Counted from the stretch's first letter, positions 1 to 11,095 are shown. The stretch: DNA of 64,000 nucleotides from Apoda limacodes (GCA_946406115.1 OX291545.1:24547153-24611152); one strand, 5' to 3'. Numbers and translations: made by a program. Notes: generated from the letters alone by a model not told the origin.

Positions 1-214
1 TGCCGGTACCAATCACACCAATGTTCAGCTTGAGTATCATTTGATTTAATAAAAGTATTAACCTGTTTATTACCACGGCGCGGCGTACGGAGGCAACGTA
101 TCATCTAAATCATTATTTGTAAAAAAACCGGTTTTCTAACAAAAACTTGTAAACTGCCTTTATATAAAACATTGCAAAACACTGGCTCATATAGCAGCCT
201 CTTTTTCTGCTTAA
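1..214. other. A+T-rich stretch, nothing recognised
   Basis: No coding frame, repeat partner or RNA-like structure was seen here. Confidence 0.3.
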
Positions 215-314
215 AGAAAACGTCCATTACGCACTTGTACGGAAGTGCCTTTTACTTTACAGTTTTTTTTTTATTTTTAGGAAAAAGAAATTATGCCTTG
301 AACTAAGTTCTTAT

Positions 315-509
315 TGACGTGACAACGTCTTATAAATTGGTTTGCCGGGTGACACTTCAAGAAACTGCGTTACGCTCCGCTCACGTTATGCGCTCACAAT
401 GAGAGCGAGTGAGAGGCACGCGGCATGGTTAGCCCGCCTAAGAGCGAGAGAGACAGACATAAAAAGTGAAAGGCACAAGTTGTCACGATTCCGGACGGTT
501 GTCCGACAC
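315..509. mobile_element. Short inverted-ended element, copy 1
   Basis: The core 316-487 starts ACGTGACAA and ends TTGTCACG, a short inverted repeat. Its first 105 bases are almost identical to 771-875. The partner repeat at 56970 reads straight through this point ('ttcttatttttgg'), so it acts as an empty site. That comparison suggests the inserted segment runs to about 509, with 'att' on both sides. This copy has about 25 extra bases after the inverted end. There are no ORFs of note; the 62-codon frame at 342-530 is a by-product. Confidence 0.5.
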
Positions 510-768
510 TATTTTTTTTTGGAAGAATAAACGTGTTTGTTAAAAACAATTAAATTAAATCTACTTTATACAACATTTTAACACTGACATAAATATTTAC
601 TGTCCTTTAACCTATCCCATATAACCTGTCCCATTATAGACGAGGTTCTTAGTTGCAGCTCGAGCCCAAAGCCAGATCGTAATTCAACCGAGTGAAGCTC
701 ATTTGTATCATAAATCAAAATCATAATTTATAATGTAAATATATAACAGTATTATTTGCGTGATTTTT

Positions 769-920
769 TGACGTGACAACGTCTTATAAATTGGTTTGCC
801 GGGTGACACTTCAAGAAACTGCGTTACGCTCCGCTCACGTTATGCGCTCACAATGAGAGCGAGTGAGAGGCACGCGCCCGCCTAAGAGCGAGAGAGACAG
901 ACATAAAATCATTGTCACGT
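769..920. mobile_element. Short inverted-ended element, copy 2
   Basis: This is a near-identical copy of 316-487, lacking the 'gcatggttag' bases and ending earlier. It starts ACGTGACAA (771-779) and ends TTGTCACGT (912-920), so the ends are inverted repeats. It lies about 455 bp from copy 1 in direct orientation, within the same older repeat. A non-autonomous DNA element is the simplest reading; the superfamily is unknown. Confidence 0.5.
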
Positions 921-1000
921 AAAACTTTCGCCCGTATACCGACTTTACAGGCAACCAGTTTTTTTTAAATTTGTTGAAAGTTAGTTAGAGGGGAAAGGAG

Positions 1001-1785
1001 AAGATAAATTGCAAAATTAAAGCATTTTTGACAACCTACGACGAAATCCCAACTCTATAACATAATACTACCTGTAGAATAGGTAAATAACTATGAACAC
1101 GTACGTCAATCCATGGTACTATTTTAACATGATTGATTATTTCCGCCATCTTACCTAACTTATGCAAAATTAAAATCATCGTGTGTTACGCAAACCAAGA
1201 CGTAAAATGCTCAATTACATAACTTGATGAGAAGAACGTATGGCGTCTTTTATTATTAGGTAGAGTCGGTGATTGGTTGCAAACGTGTGCAGTAGAAAGT
1301 GGCATGCGGAGCGAACTATCTCGCTGGCATGGCTGTTGGCTGCACGCAAGATCGGAGCCATTACTCACTCGTAGAGCTACGTTATAGGTACGTGCTGAAT
1401 GGTCAATTGCGAATGCATGGACATGCCATTAGCAATCACACTGATGCGAACTCGTATGAATAGTTGACAAATTGCTGGAGAGCTTGGACTTGGTTTACGT
1501 GCAACTCCGTATGGTAATTTCGACTTCGTCTATCCTAATCGTTGTGAAAAGAACGTTAATGTTTATTTAAATATTTTGACAATTATTTAGGCCGTTTCTT
1601 TATATTTTCCATTACAAATGGATTGTAATTACACTTCTACCTGCGACATTAGTTTGTGTGGTAGAGTCGTTTGCCATGTTTTTGTGCAAAATGAAACCTC
1701 ATGCACATATATTGCAACAGAATCTTAATCAATAATAATCTGTTTATTTCATGAACCAAAAAAAACATAAATTCGTCACTAAGAT
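1001..1785. other. No recognisable feature
   Basis: Only short chance frames (for example 1186-1368 and 1649-1855, minus) are present, with no similarity I can recognise and no splice context. Confidence 0.3.
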
Positions 1786-2110
1786 GCGATCTTATAATTC
1801 GATTGTTTAAAACACACCAACATAGTCCAAACTCGAGGGGTTTACTAGTAAACATTGAAGAGTTCCATTATCTACCTCCAGGATGCATCCTCAGGGCCTC
1901 GTCCCCAACTGCGATGATTTCGACTCGTTAAAACAAACTAAATGAACCCAAACTGAAGGGGTAACCATTAATAAGTTTCACACTATCCATCTCCCAGGAT
2001 GGCCCAATTTTCCAACCGGGGTCCCACAACACTTCTCGTCTTTTTTAATTCGCAATATCTATTGTCGTTAATGGGGGTCAGCCCTCAATATCTAAGGGGC
2101 CCTGGTTCCA
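1786..2110. repeat. Old diverged tandem duplication
   Basis: Two units of roughly 120 bp follow one another (about 1798-1912 and 1918-2035). Each has 'ttcgattgtttaaaac / ttcgactcgttaaaac', 'ccaaactcgaggggt / ccaaactgaaggggt', 'atcta/atccatct', 'caggatg', and a run of c/g near 'gtccc'. A third partial 'ttcgcaatatc' block follows. Identity is low by eye, so this is an old duplication. Confidence 0.4.
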
Positions 2111-3537
2111 TTATCAGATCAGATCGATGGAATCACATTATTGTATTATCATCGGTATTATAAAAAAGGTTGCAAATGTACAAAGTTTCAAATCAATAGG
2201 TACAGCAATTTAGAAGTTGTTGAAACTCGACTTCTAAGATTTGTTTACATACATTCTTAGTTACAGTTAAGCTAATAAAAGTGTGTTACAAGAGTATATA
2301 TACTCCAATTAAGGGGGTTATCGACTCTATGTTTGACCTATCGCCGCTATACTTGACCTATCAATTTTAAGCCCAAATAATTGCGGAGTTTATCATTTTT
2401 TAGGGAAACGGTTTTGCAAAACTTAAGTAAAATAATTCAAATTTAATGATTTCTTAGGAAAAGCAATTCAAGTCTTTAGTCTAAGTATTATATTTCAAAC
2501 CTCGTGTAATTAGGAAATAATATTTATTCATTCAAAAATACCTCAAGACGTTATTCATTTATTTGTTAATAGTACTCGTACCATCAAGGGTTGTAAGGAA
2601 TGAAAAGGAAAAAGGAATAAAGAAAAATTACTAACGAGAGGCTATTTAGTTACACACAATGTTTTTCATCAACTTTTGTGAGTGAATAAACAAAAATATT
2701 AGGAGGATAAATAACTAAACTCATCAAAGACAATTGGATTGGCAGGAATGGAAGTAGAGAAAACAACGCCATCACTAGATGGATATATCTAGAGAAATAT
2801 GAATTAAAAAGTTTTGGCTAAAGTTAAAACTTCTTGTTTGTTCGCTTGTAGTGCGCGTGTAATACTTGTTTTGAACAAACCTGCTTTTTATACATACTTG
2901 ATAGAATAGGGGCCATATTACCGCCTGTGGGTTATATGAACGCGCGCTTTAAGAAAACAAAATTTACAAAGAAAAAGCCCGTGGGAGTAATTAAGCTCTT
3001 GAGATAAAAAACTACTTGTATATTTTGACTGCCTACTATTATATATAATACATATGTACAGATACAACTGGACAACTTTAAGCTTATCTCGCAAATCAGG
3101 CTTATTTTATGGGTGCTTCTGAGTCATTGTCCTTGGAATTAACTTTTAGAATGGGTATTTTGATCAATAGAAAAAGGCAATTAAAACAAAACAGGAAAAT
3201 AATACCAATACCGTTGACCACGTTCGCCGGATTTTGCAGTTTTTTTTATTTGCATAATTATAGTAGATCTGCTATCTGTTTACAGTGTATTGGACTAAAG
3301 TGGCTTTATACCTATATCATAGTTTTCCTTATTTAAAGTTTTCAAAATAAGTCAGGTATAAAAAATAAGGCTGTAGCAAAATTGCGTCTACCTATCAGTA
3401 TGCTTCGAGATGAGGAACAAATGTGATATTAAGTATTTATGGTAAAAAAATTAAAAAAGGTAAACTCAACTTAAGTTGTGACTATATAGTTACTACTTAA
3501 CTATCGCCGCCAAAAGATATTCTTTGCTGCCTCTTTG
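2111..3537. other. A+T-rich, no gene seen
   Basis: No coding signal. The stretch at about 2955-2995, containing 'agcccgtgggag', has a reverse-complement partner at about 57505-57545 ('actcccacgggcttttt'), so this part is repetitive. The 75-codon frame at 3109-3336 is not supported by anything else. Confidence 0.3.
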
Positions 3538-3785
3538 AACAAAAGACAATTCAAAACTGTTACAAACCAAACATGTTAAACCATTGTTAGCTATATTGTT
3601 AGAACGTAGTTTATAGAATAAAACTGTGAGTGTAGATAGTAGATATAAAGTGGCCGGTTTAAGGAGAACCGACAAAAGACAATTCAAAACTGTTACCAAC
3701 CAAACATGTTAAACCATTGTTAGCTATATTGTTAGAACGTAGTTTATAGAATATAACTGTGAGTGGCCGGTTTAAGGAGAACCGC
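3538..3785. repeat. Tandem duplication, unit 133 bp
   Basis: The block starting 'aaaagacaattcaaaactg' at 3541 recurs at 3674 with one or two substitutions. The second unit lacks about 20 bases ('tgtagatagtagatataaag'). Both units end 'ggccggtttaaggagaaccg'. The high identity points to a recent duplication. Confidence 0.85.
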
Positions 3786-4242
3786 TATCTACAAGGTGTA
3801 TCCTAAATACAATAAAAAAGTTCCAAAAATAGCTAATAAATGCTCTATTATACTATACTAAATCCTGCGCCGTAACTCATCGTAGCATCGCTAGTAGGTA
3901 CACATACATGGCGACAATTATTAAAATTAATATTGTAATGTATTTGTAACATGTGGCATAGTCATATCATAAGTAACCATAAGGTATGCAATTGTCAGCA
4001 TATCGCAACATACGCTAAGATATAATACATCTTACACATCGCTTTAAGGAAAATCCTATTCGATAACACGCTTATATTGTGCGCAAACGACTTGAGATTC
4101 TTGGTAAATGGGAAACAACATATTCAAGTATCTGCAAACTATTATAAGTAAACAATAAGAAGTTAAGAGAGAGAGAATGGGAGGAATAGCATTGTTGAGT
4201 TATATATACATGAATGTATATAAGTATAAGTATTAACTTACA
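3786..4242. other. No recognisable feature
   Basis: A+T-rich DNA without ORFs or repeat partners that I could find. Confidence 0.3.
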
Positions 4243-4520
4243 GTTTTAATCCCCGTAAAGGGGAAGACCCGTTCCTGGGGATACACACACACACACACGC
4301 ACACCCACATCATTCACACCGAGGGTTCTGTACCCAGACTGTTGCATTTCATTTCAAACTGATTATTATCTTGCAAAATACGTCTCAACCATTATTCGAC
4401 CCACTATATGGGTTCTTCTCCTTGAAGAAGGACGCTTAGGCCATAGTCCACCACGCTGGCCTAAAGTGGGTTGGCGGACGTTGCCGAGCTAGTGGCATAA
4501 GGCCTCTGACTTGGCTTAAC
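4243..4520. repeat. SINE-like interspersed repeat with (AC)n
   Basis: A 'ccccgtaaaggggaagac' opening leads to an (AC)n microsatellite at 4283-4307, then 'ccatagtccaccacgctggc' and 'gtgggttggcgga'. I recall the 'cca...cacgctggcctaa/gtg' block from a common lepidopteran interspersed repeat. A possible related remnant lies at 25905-25975 ('tggtttccttcacc'). Class uncertain. Confidence 0.4.
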
Positions 4521-5315
4521 AATCGCTGGTGACAAACAGCTATGACCATTTAAGTAGTGACCACTCCCGATGTTGCTTAACTTTGCATATCGTTTCCGAT
4601 TGACGAATGTCACTATATTAATTATATTCTATAATAACTATATAAATTAGTTGTTGGTATAAATTCGGAGATAAGGAAGAGCGGTCATTGTTTGGCTAAA
4701 TATGAGCAAAAATTGAGTTACAGAAATAAAAAAAAAACATGACACACTATTTTTCAAATACTATCCTCTATATTTATAAAATAACTTCCTAATTTCCTTA
4801 CGTAAATGCGAGCCAGAAATTTTAATTTTTAGAAATTTCCATTTTTTAAGTCGATAGCATTTTTTAATTACTTACTAATAAAAACAGCCATCCTATAGTC
4901 AGACAGACAGACAGTCAAATCTCCACACCTCAAGGTTCCTTTTAACCTTTTTGGTAGCATTTCGGAACGTAGCTACGACAGAAACATATTTTTTGTGTCC
5001 CACTCGCAGAATGACAAAAGACCATGTCGTATCTGTTGTATGGAGATGTTTCAGTTATTATTGTGTGGTTATTGCGAGCCTGCGCGGTCAATGCTCGCCC
5101 ATGGCGGCGCCGCTCCCTCCGCGCGGGCCCCACGCCCCCGCAGCCGCTGTCTCGCAAAAATAATGCAATCACACACGTCACACTCATGGCAAATTCATAC
5201 ATTGCCATAAAAACAGCCAACAGCGCGACAAATATGGGAGATTTACAGTAGTAACTGTACTTTTGGTTAGTAAGTAGTAATTTGATAACCACCATGATAA
5301 GTATACGTATATGTA
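4521..5315. other. No gene; short G+C-rich patch
   Basis: 5080-5155 is much richer in G+C than its surroundings and produces several overlapping chance frames on both strands. Around 4885-4965 'agacagacagacag' and 'aaggttcc' hint at a decayed GGGTTCCGTA-type repeat. Confidence 0.3.
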
Positions 5316-5317
5316 TA

Positions 5318-5582
5318 TGTCACCGTGAAATTGTTAATGCCGTCAGATTATAACCTACCTAGTAAGATTGTGGACTATGAAACAAAATGAGGCAGAAATC
5401 GTACTGTATAATTTTTTTTGGGTGGGTTAGGTTCAGTATCTCTTGTGATCACGTAGATGCGGAGCGATCGAATCAAGTTTCAAATAATCTAAAAGATACA
5501 CTTTATAATATTTTTTGTTCCATAGTATACAATCTTACTAGATAAATTATAATCTAACGGTATTTACAATTTTACGGTGACA
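5318..5582. mobile_element. Palindromic MITE with TA flanks
   Basis: The left arm (5316-5390, starting 'tatgtcaccgtga') and the right arm (5508-5584, ending 'tttacggtgacata') are reverse complements over about 75 bp with roughly 85% identity. They enclose a loop of about 120 bp. If the element begins at TGTCACCG it is flanked on both sides by TA, as Tc1/mariner-type insertions are. There is no ORF. The arm divergence suggests an old insertion. Confidence 0.75.
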
Positions 5583-5589
5583 TATAGAA

Positions 5590-6229
5590 CATCACCATTT
5601 TAATACCCTAAGAGGGTACTTAATTAGTAGCTGGATACACATTACACATTACACACCTACATCACAATCGGGAAATAGTATATAAAAAAACGGGTTGCAC
5701 TCCGGGAGTGCCGGCACAAGTGAAAACATACTCGCTATTTACTTCCCATCACTTGTTATCCATATTTATTCATTAAAAATAATAACTTTTGCTTATTTAC
5801 TTTTTTGACGTTGTATATTTGACAGCTCAATCTGTCATAGAATTAAAATCCCATATCCAACCTCCCTGTACTACTCATAATCGTCATATACTAAAAATAA
5901 AAACTAACCTAATGTAAATAAAGGTCACGTGTCCTAACGCGAGTGACATCTTACGAATTTTCGATCAGGACACGTGACCTGACGCGAGTTTAACAGTTTT
6001 TACCCATCACAAAAAAAGTGCACAGCGCCGCTAAAGAAGTTTTCACTTCAATAAGTGGGTAGTAGTCAAACTGTAAACAGCGTTTTTGTGCAGCTCTGTA
6101 TTAAATATTAAAATTAATTATAATTATTAATACATTTCATCTGAAAACAAATGCTAAGTGATAATACACCTACTGGCAGTATAAATTCATTTCTTCCGGC
6201 ACTAGTGAACTAATACAAAGCATTTTAGA
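5590..6229 (+). other. Probable 5' UTR/leader of the LINE at 6230
   Basis: There are no ORFs. 5690-5730 holds 'gggttgcactccgggag', which I recall as part of a dispersed lepidopteran sequence. 5923-5934 (GGTCACGTGTCC) and 5968-5979 (GGACACGTGACC) are inverted repeats centred on CACGTG, each followed by ACGCGAGT. Where the LINE actually starts cannot be fixed from one copy. Confidence 0.35.
5923..5989. promoter_or_regulatory. Paired E-box inverted repeat
   Basis: Two 12-bp inverted copies (GGTCACGTGTCC and GGACACGTGACC) have the palindromic E-box CACGTG at their core. They lie 45 bp apart and are each followed, in direct orientation, by ACGCGAGT (5937-5944 and 5982-5989). CACGTG is a known bHLH binding core; that it works here, perhaps as a LINE promoter element, is inference. 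Confidence 0.3.
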
Positions 6230-6994
6230 ATGGAGTCGATCAAACAGACAATGGCGGATATGAGGGAGGTATTCTATAGTAAAGTGGCAGAATTCCAAGA
6301 AAACTTGAACTCATCTCCACTTGCCTCGGCGTCTAGTTCAGTTTTGGAAAGTGAATTTTTAACTTTTAGAAGTCTTATAATTGCCACTATCGAAAACTTG
6401 CAGAGACAAATTGATATGCTTGCTTTAGATAATGATCAACAAGAGACCCGCGGACGACGTAAGTACCTGTTACTACATGGGATAGAGGAGGCAAAGAATG
6501 AGGATACTTCGGAAACGTTAGTAAAAATCATTATTGACAAACTGGGTACCAAAATATCTCAATTCTCAAAAGAACAAATTAGTAAGTGTCATCGCATGGG
6601 ACATACGTCCAAGGACAAGCCAAGGCATGTACTTATAAAGTTCAAGGAAATCATTACTCGGGATAAAGTATGGTTTTCAAAAAAATTATTTAAAGGTACT
6701 AACATCACAGTATCCGAATTTCTTACAAAAACTCGCCACGATGTTTTTATGGCTGCACGGCAGCAGTATGGAATATTTAAATGTTGGACTCGTAGCGGGA
6801 TTATTATCATTATGGGAACTGACGGAGTTAAGCATCGAGTGATTTGTATGGCTGATCTCAACAGGATTACTAACAAGCGTCCAGCTGAGGAGCAAAACGT
6901 TGACAAAGGGATTTCCAAGGTCGCAATGACCGTATTGGTAGGTGTGGTGGTGGAGTTGCTATTTACCTTCGATCACACATCCCATTTACTATAG
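6230..6994 (+). pseudogene. LINE ORF1 (FP25K/L1 ORF1-type RNA-binding protein), truncated
   Basis: 254 codons. Residues 1-70 are a probable coiled-coil-like, charged N-terminus. Residues about 75-220 have the arrangement of the ORF1/'baculovirus FP' type domain found in many insect LINEs: RRKYLLLHGIEE, ISKCHRMG, RHVLIKF, then a GTDGVKHRVICMADLN C-terminus. In the family this protein coats the LINE RNA. The last 25 residues or so (from about 6925) are an out-of-frame reading of endonuclease sequence: frame 3 there reads RCGGGVAIYLRSHIPF. So the true ORF1 end and the N-terminal half of the endonuclease have been deleted together. Confidence 0.75.
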
Positions 6995-9544
6995 TGAGCA
7001 CTTCACCTCAACCACCTCCTGCTAATATGGCAGAGCGTCTTTTGATCGAAATTACTATATATCACACATTAAAATTCTTTTAGGTGTTTTTTATAGTCCA
7101 TCTGTACTTAACAAGTACTTCAATTCTTTTGAAAATATTATTGAAATGTACACGGCTTCCTATGATCACACAATTATTATGGGTGATCTTAATACTTGCT
7201 TGATAAAAGATGATAATCGCACAACCCGATTACGATCAACTGTTAATGCCTGTAACATGCAAATCCTACCTTTGAATGCTATTCACTTTTTTCCGAACTG
7301 CGTTCCGTCGCTACTAGACCTTATTATAGTTTCCTCTCCTGACTTTGTCTTCAAACATGGACAATGTTCCGCAGATGCTTTTTCCTGTCATGATCTTATC
7401 TTTCTGTCTTATAAAATCCGCCCTCCAAAAGCAAAATCGAGAATACTCCTTCAGCGCAATTTTGGCGGCATCGATAGTGCAAGTCTTCATAAGGATGCTT
7501 CTAGCATAGACTGGTCTACAGTTTTTACGACAGATGATGTTGATCAAAAAGTTGAGATATTCAATTCACAATTAATTAAGCTTTACGATAAACATGGCCC
7601 TATTAGGTCTGTTAAAATTAAACATCTTCCAGCGCCATGGCTATCTGACGAGATTAAATTACTGCAGGCAAAAAAGTGTAGGGCTAAAGCCAAACTTAAG
7701 TTTAATTAATCAGAAGATAATCTTGAAAAGTATAGGAGCATACGAAATCGCTGTAATAGAGCGTGTAGAGATGCACAACGACGCCATATCCATAATTCAG
7801 TGGAAAACGAGGATCCAGGCAAAGTCTGGAAATTTCTAAAGTAATTAGGAGTTGGGAAGTCAAGGCAAGACTCCATTCCTTGTAATTTCAATATTGATTT
7901 ACTCAATCAACATTTAACTACCTCCTCTGCTTTTGATAGTGGAAAAAACAGGATAACCTTGGCTAATCTTTCAAATAAAGCAACTCCTGACTTATCTCCT
8001 TTTGTTTTTAATCAATTCACTGATTGTGATGTTAAGAAGGGCATAAACTCCATTGCTTCGAATGCTGTTGGATGTGACTGTATTGGCCGTAACATGATCC
8101 TTCCAATCTTTGACACATTAGCTCCAACTATAACTCATATCCTTAATTCCTCAATAACCTCTAATCAATTTCCTAGCACGTGGAAAGACGCTCAAGTAAC
8201 ACCTTTACCGAAAAAAAACAATCCTTCGTCTTTCTCTGATTATCGACCCATATCAATACTTCCTTTCCTTTCAAAAGTCCTCGAGCGCCTAGTGCACCAG
8301 CAGCTGAGCCTATTCCTTACAAAAAATAACCTTTTTAATCCTTTACAGTCTGGATTTAGATCTGGACATAGTACGGTCACTGCATTAACTAAAATTACTG
8401 ATGACATTCGGCTTGGTATGGAAAATAAGGACTTGACAATACTTTCTTTACTTCAGTAATGCTTTTAATACTGTCGATTTTGACATTTTGCTTTGTTTAT
8501 TACGCTCTCTTAACATATATCCAACAGCGATTGATTGGTTTCATAGTTACTTGCATGGTCGCCGACAGCGTATTCGGGTTGGCGAAAATCTGTCTGCCTG
8601 GTGCAACATTGACTCCGGTGTACCGCAAGGTGGCGTGTTGTCTCCACCCCTATTTGCTATTTTCATTGATACTATTACTCATACTCTATCTTCTCTATAT
8701 CACCTCTATGCAGATGACCTCCAGATTTATGCTCAAGCTTCTGTTGATAATATTAATGTAGCCATTGATAAAATTAATTGTGATCTTGGTAATATTATTT
8801 ATTGGTGTGAATATTATGGTTTACAACTAAATCTAAGATTCAGGTCACCATATTGGGAAGTCCTAAATTTATCAATAAACTTGATTTTTCATTAATTCCA
8901 CCAATTTTGCTTGACGGTAGCCACATACCTTATAGTAAAACAGTTAAAAGCTTAGGTATTATTCTTGACTGTACTCATTCCTGGAGATCACAAATCCAGG
9001 AAGTTAGTAACAAGTTATTTGCAACTGTAAGTTCTATAAGACGCTTACGCAATTTCCTTCCGATTGCCACTAAAATTGCACTTGCTCACTCTATTCTTCT
9101 CCGTATTCTCGATTATGCGGACGCTAGATATACAAATCTCTCTGAGGACCAACTAAATAAACTTGAGCGTCTTCAAAACTTATGTATAAGATTCATATTT
9201 GGGTTAAGCAAATATGATCATATCTTTGAATTTCGCACAAAGCTCAAGTGTCCTCAAATTCGCCTTCGCCGGAATATTCACTATCTTTCTTTTCTTCATA
9301 ATATATTGTTCAATCCATCGACTCCAGTTTATCTAAAAGACAGATTCCAATTTGTTTCAATCAAAATCTTCGTTCATCAACACAAACACTCCTTAAAACT
9401 CCATCACATTCTACAAATTTCTATGACACTTCTTTTACTGTAAGATCTCTACAACTTTGGAATGTGCTGCCTACTTCCGTTAAAAGTGCTCCAACCATAT
9501 GGACGTTCAAAAATTATTTAAAGAGACACTATCAAAATAATTAG
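6925..9544 (+). pseudogene. LINE ORF2: endonuclease fragment plus reverse transcriptase, multiply frameshifted
   Basis: Pieces in order: endonuclease remnant (GGGVAIYLR about 6940; IIMGDLN about 7177; SLLDLIIVSSPDF about 7310; SCHDL about 7390). A linker is broken near 7075, 7709 and 7840. RT then follows from 7959: YRPISILPFLSKVLERLV, LQSGFRSGHS (about 8350), a frame change near 8455, GVPQGGVLSP (about 8620), YADDLQIY (about 8707, catalytic aspartates intact), another shift near 8840, the thumb/C-terminal part to about 9443, a shift, and a C-terminus KRHYQNN ending at 9544. At least four lesions mean no functional protein. Frames at 8459-8761 and on the minus strand here are by-products. Confidence 0.85.
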
Positions 9545-9820
9545 ATTCTTTTATCTATTTGTCACATTCCTATCCGAAAATTAAATTTTTATTTATTTAT
9601 GGTATATTTTATCTCATTTATAAATTTGTATATATATAAATATATATATGTGTAAATATTTGTATGTATTCTTATGTATTGTATCATATATGTATATGTT
9701 ATTCATTTATTTATATACATAAATAATATACATGTATAATACTTTGCTGTGCATGCAATTCACCACCTACCAAGCACGAAATTTAATTATTCTCTATAAA
9801 AACAGGGTTGTCTGGAAGAA

Positions 9821-9836
9821 ATCGCTAAACAGCGAT
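9821..9836 (+). other. Hairpin in LINE 3' UTR
   Basis: ATCGCT-AAAC-AGCGAT forms a perfect 6-bp stem with a 4-base loop, inside 'gtctggaag...aagaccgcc'. I recall this block as conserved at the 3' ends of lepidopteran LINEs. It may be the site the reverse transcriptase recognises; that is inference. Confidence 0.55.
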
Positions 9837-9949
9837 AAGACCGCCTAAATTGTTACCTAGTTTATATATTTACTTTGTTAATTACTTTTTAAATACTTGT
9901 GATCAATAAAGAGTTATCTATCTATCTATATATATATTTATTATAAACT

Positions 9950-10280
9950 AGATTTTGCTAGCGGCTCCGCCCGCCCTAAATTCGGATATCGGCGTGGAAT
10001 TTCTACGTGAAGTCGTTTATTATAATATTGATGTTATACTGTAGCTAAAGTTCGTTTAAGCTCAGTTATAGTTTTTCCGGCACTTTTTCGGGATAAAAAC
10101 TCCTATGTCCTTCCCCGGGACTCAAACTATCTCCATACTAAATTCCCTCTAAATCGGTTCAGCGGTTTAAGCGTGAACAGTCCCTCAATCATAAAAACGA
10201 AAACGAAACGAAAAAACGACTTACACTTGACGTTTTCAAGACACAGACAGAGTTACTTTCGCATTTATATTAATATGGTA
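9950..10280 (+). repeat. RTE/SINE-like lepidopteran tail repeat
   Basis: Features in order: 'gctagcggctccgcccgcc', 'cctatgtccttccccggga', 'aaatcggttcagcggttta', and an end in 'cgcatttatattaatat'. Other copies in this window are 13640-13862, 15190-15440 (minus), 51555-51735 (minus), 58425-58565 (minus) and both halves of 59205-59730. It directly follows the tail of the LINE. Confidence 0.65.
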
Positions 10281-10540
10281 GTATGCATTTACAGCAAACA
10301 AATTTTACTTGACCTAGATTTTCGATTTTCATAGTTTAATTTTGTTACTCATTCTTATTGATTTATGATAACCGATAGCTAAAGAATATGATCGCGGAGC
10401 TCGTAAAAGTTTAAAGTTGTAAATTTTTTTTGTTTTTTGTGTACTAATAAATACTAGCTTACATACCAAATTTTAGCTTTCTAGGACTTCCGGAAAGTAC
10501 CCTAACAATTTTGGGTAGTGAGTGAGTGACGAAATCGGGT

Positions 10541-11095
10541 TGTTTTATTTTTTTTTATTTTTTTTTATTTTTTTTTTTCTGAGCTGACTATGCAGTTGGC
10601 TGTTGCAGCCATTACTGCTTCACCGGACTTTTGGGGCGAGACTCTGAAGGAGCCTCAGCCCATATAGCGCCCAACGCTCAAGGGCTCCCCGCGGGGGAAG
10701 CCTCGGCTTGGGTTGTCGCTCTCGGGGGCGTCCCTTCGACCGGCGTGAGTCTCGAACCCGAAGGTGAGTCACCGCCAGGAGGGGAGTTCCCCGTTACGCG
10801 GGTACGATTGCGATTGAGTGGGGGCGAGAAGCGCCCCGGCACTCTTTGATACCTAGTGTATCCTTGTGGGCGCCGACGAACCCGGGGACGTCGGCGTCGT
10901 GTTTGGAGGGAGGCCCTATTCGGGGAGGTCGTAGAGACTAATCTCGCTATCCGGACAGCGAGATCGTCATCTGGGGACGTTAGTACGTGCCGAGGCCGCC
11001 TAACAATAGTTTTACGACCGTGACCGGGTCGATCGGGGGGACGAGGTTGTTTTAGATTCGCCCCCCAGATCTTATAGTTCTCTCCCTAACTAATC
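10541..11095 (-). mobile_element. G+C-rich retroelement 3' end with A-rich tail (minus strand)
   Basis: On the minus strand a G+C-rich body of about 490 bp (11090 down to 10600) ends in an A-rich tail made of repeated A(8)T units (10541-10580, seen as T-runs on the plus strand). The base composition differs sharply from its flanks. The structure fits a 5'-truncated non-LTR element or SINE inserted in antisense. No RT motif remains, so the family is not assigned. The plus-strand 72-codon frame at 10631 is a by-product of G+C content. Confidence 0.5.

Larger units (their letters stand above)
215..1000. repeat. Dispersed repeat with a diverged partner near 57 kb
   Basis: The segment starting 'cgtccattacgcac' aligns by eye with 56872-57260. 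Shared landmarks in the same order are the poly-T run, 'agaaattatgcct', 'aagttcttatt', 'tttgttaaaaac', 'tacaacattttaa' and 'ttactgtcc/ttaatgtcc'. The copy here carries an insertion at 315-509 that is absent from the other copy. No coding potential is visible. The family is not identified. Confidence 0.5.
6230..9945 (+). mobile_element. Non-LTR retrotransposon (CR1/Jockey-like), broken
   Basis: The order is ORF1 (6230 onwards), the C-terminal part of an apurinic-like endonuclease, reverse transcriptase with GVPQGG and YADD, a 3' UTR with a hairpin (9821-9836), AATAAA (about 9905), and a tetranucleotide tail of 'tatc' units (about 9916-9934). Several frameshifts and stops, plus a deletion between ORF1 and the endonuclease, make it inactive. 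The tail of short tandem units rather than poly(A) recalls CR1-type elements; the exact clade is uncertain. Confidence 0.85.

Noticed and set aside
1186..1368. 60-codon minus frame
   Set aside because: No similarity, splice signals or neighbours support it.
4942..5295. 117-codon minus frame with plus-strand overlaps
   Set aside because: Several frames open together over a G+C-rich patch, which is what composition alone gives. Its edge runs into the TA-flanked MITE.
6589..6918. 109-codon minus frame
   Set aside because: It is the shadow of LINE ORF1 on the other strand.
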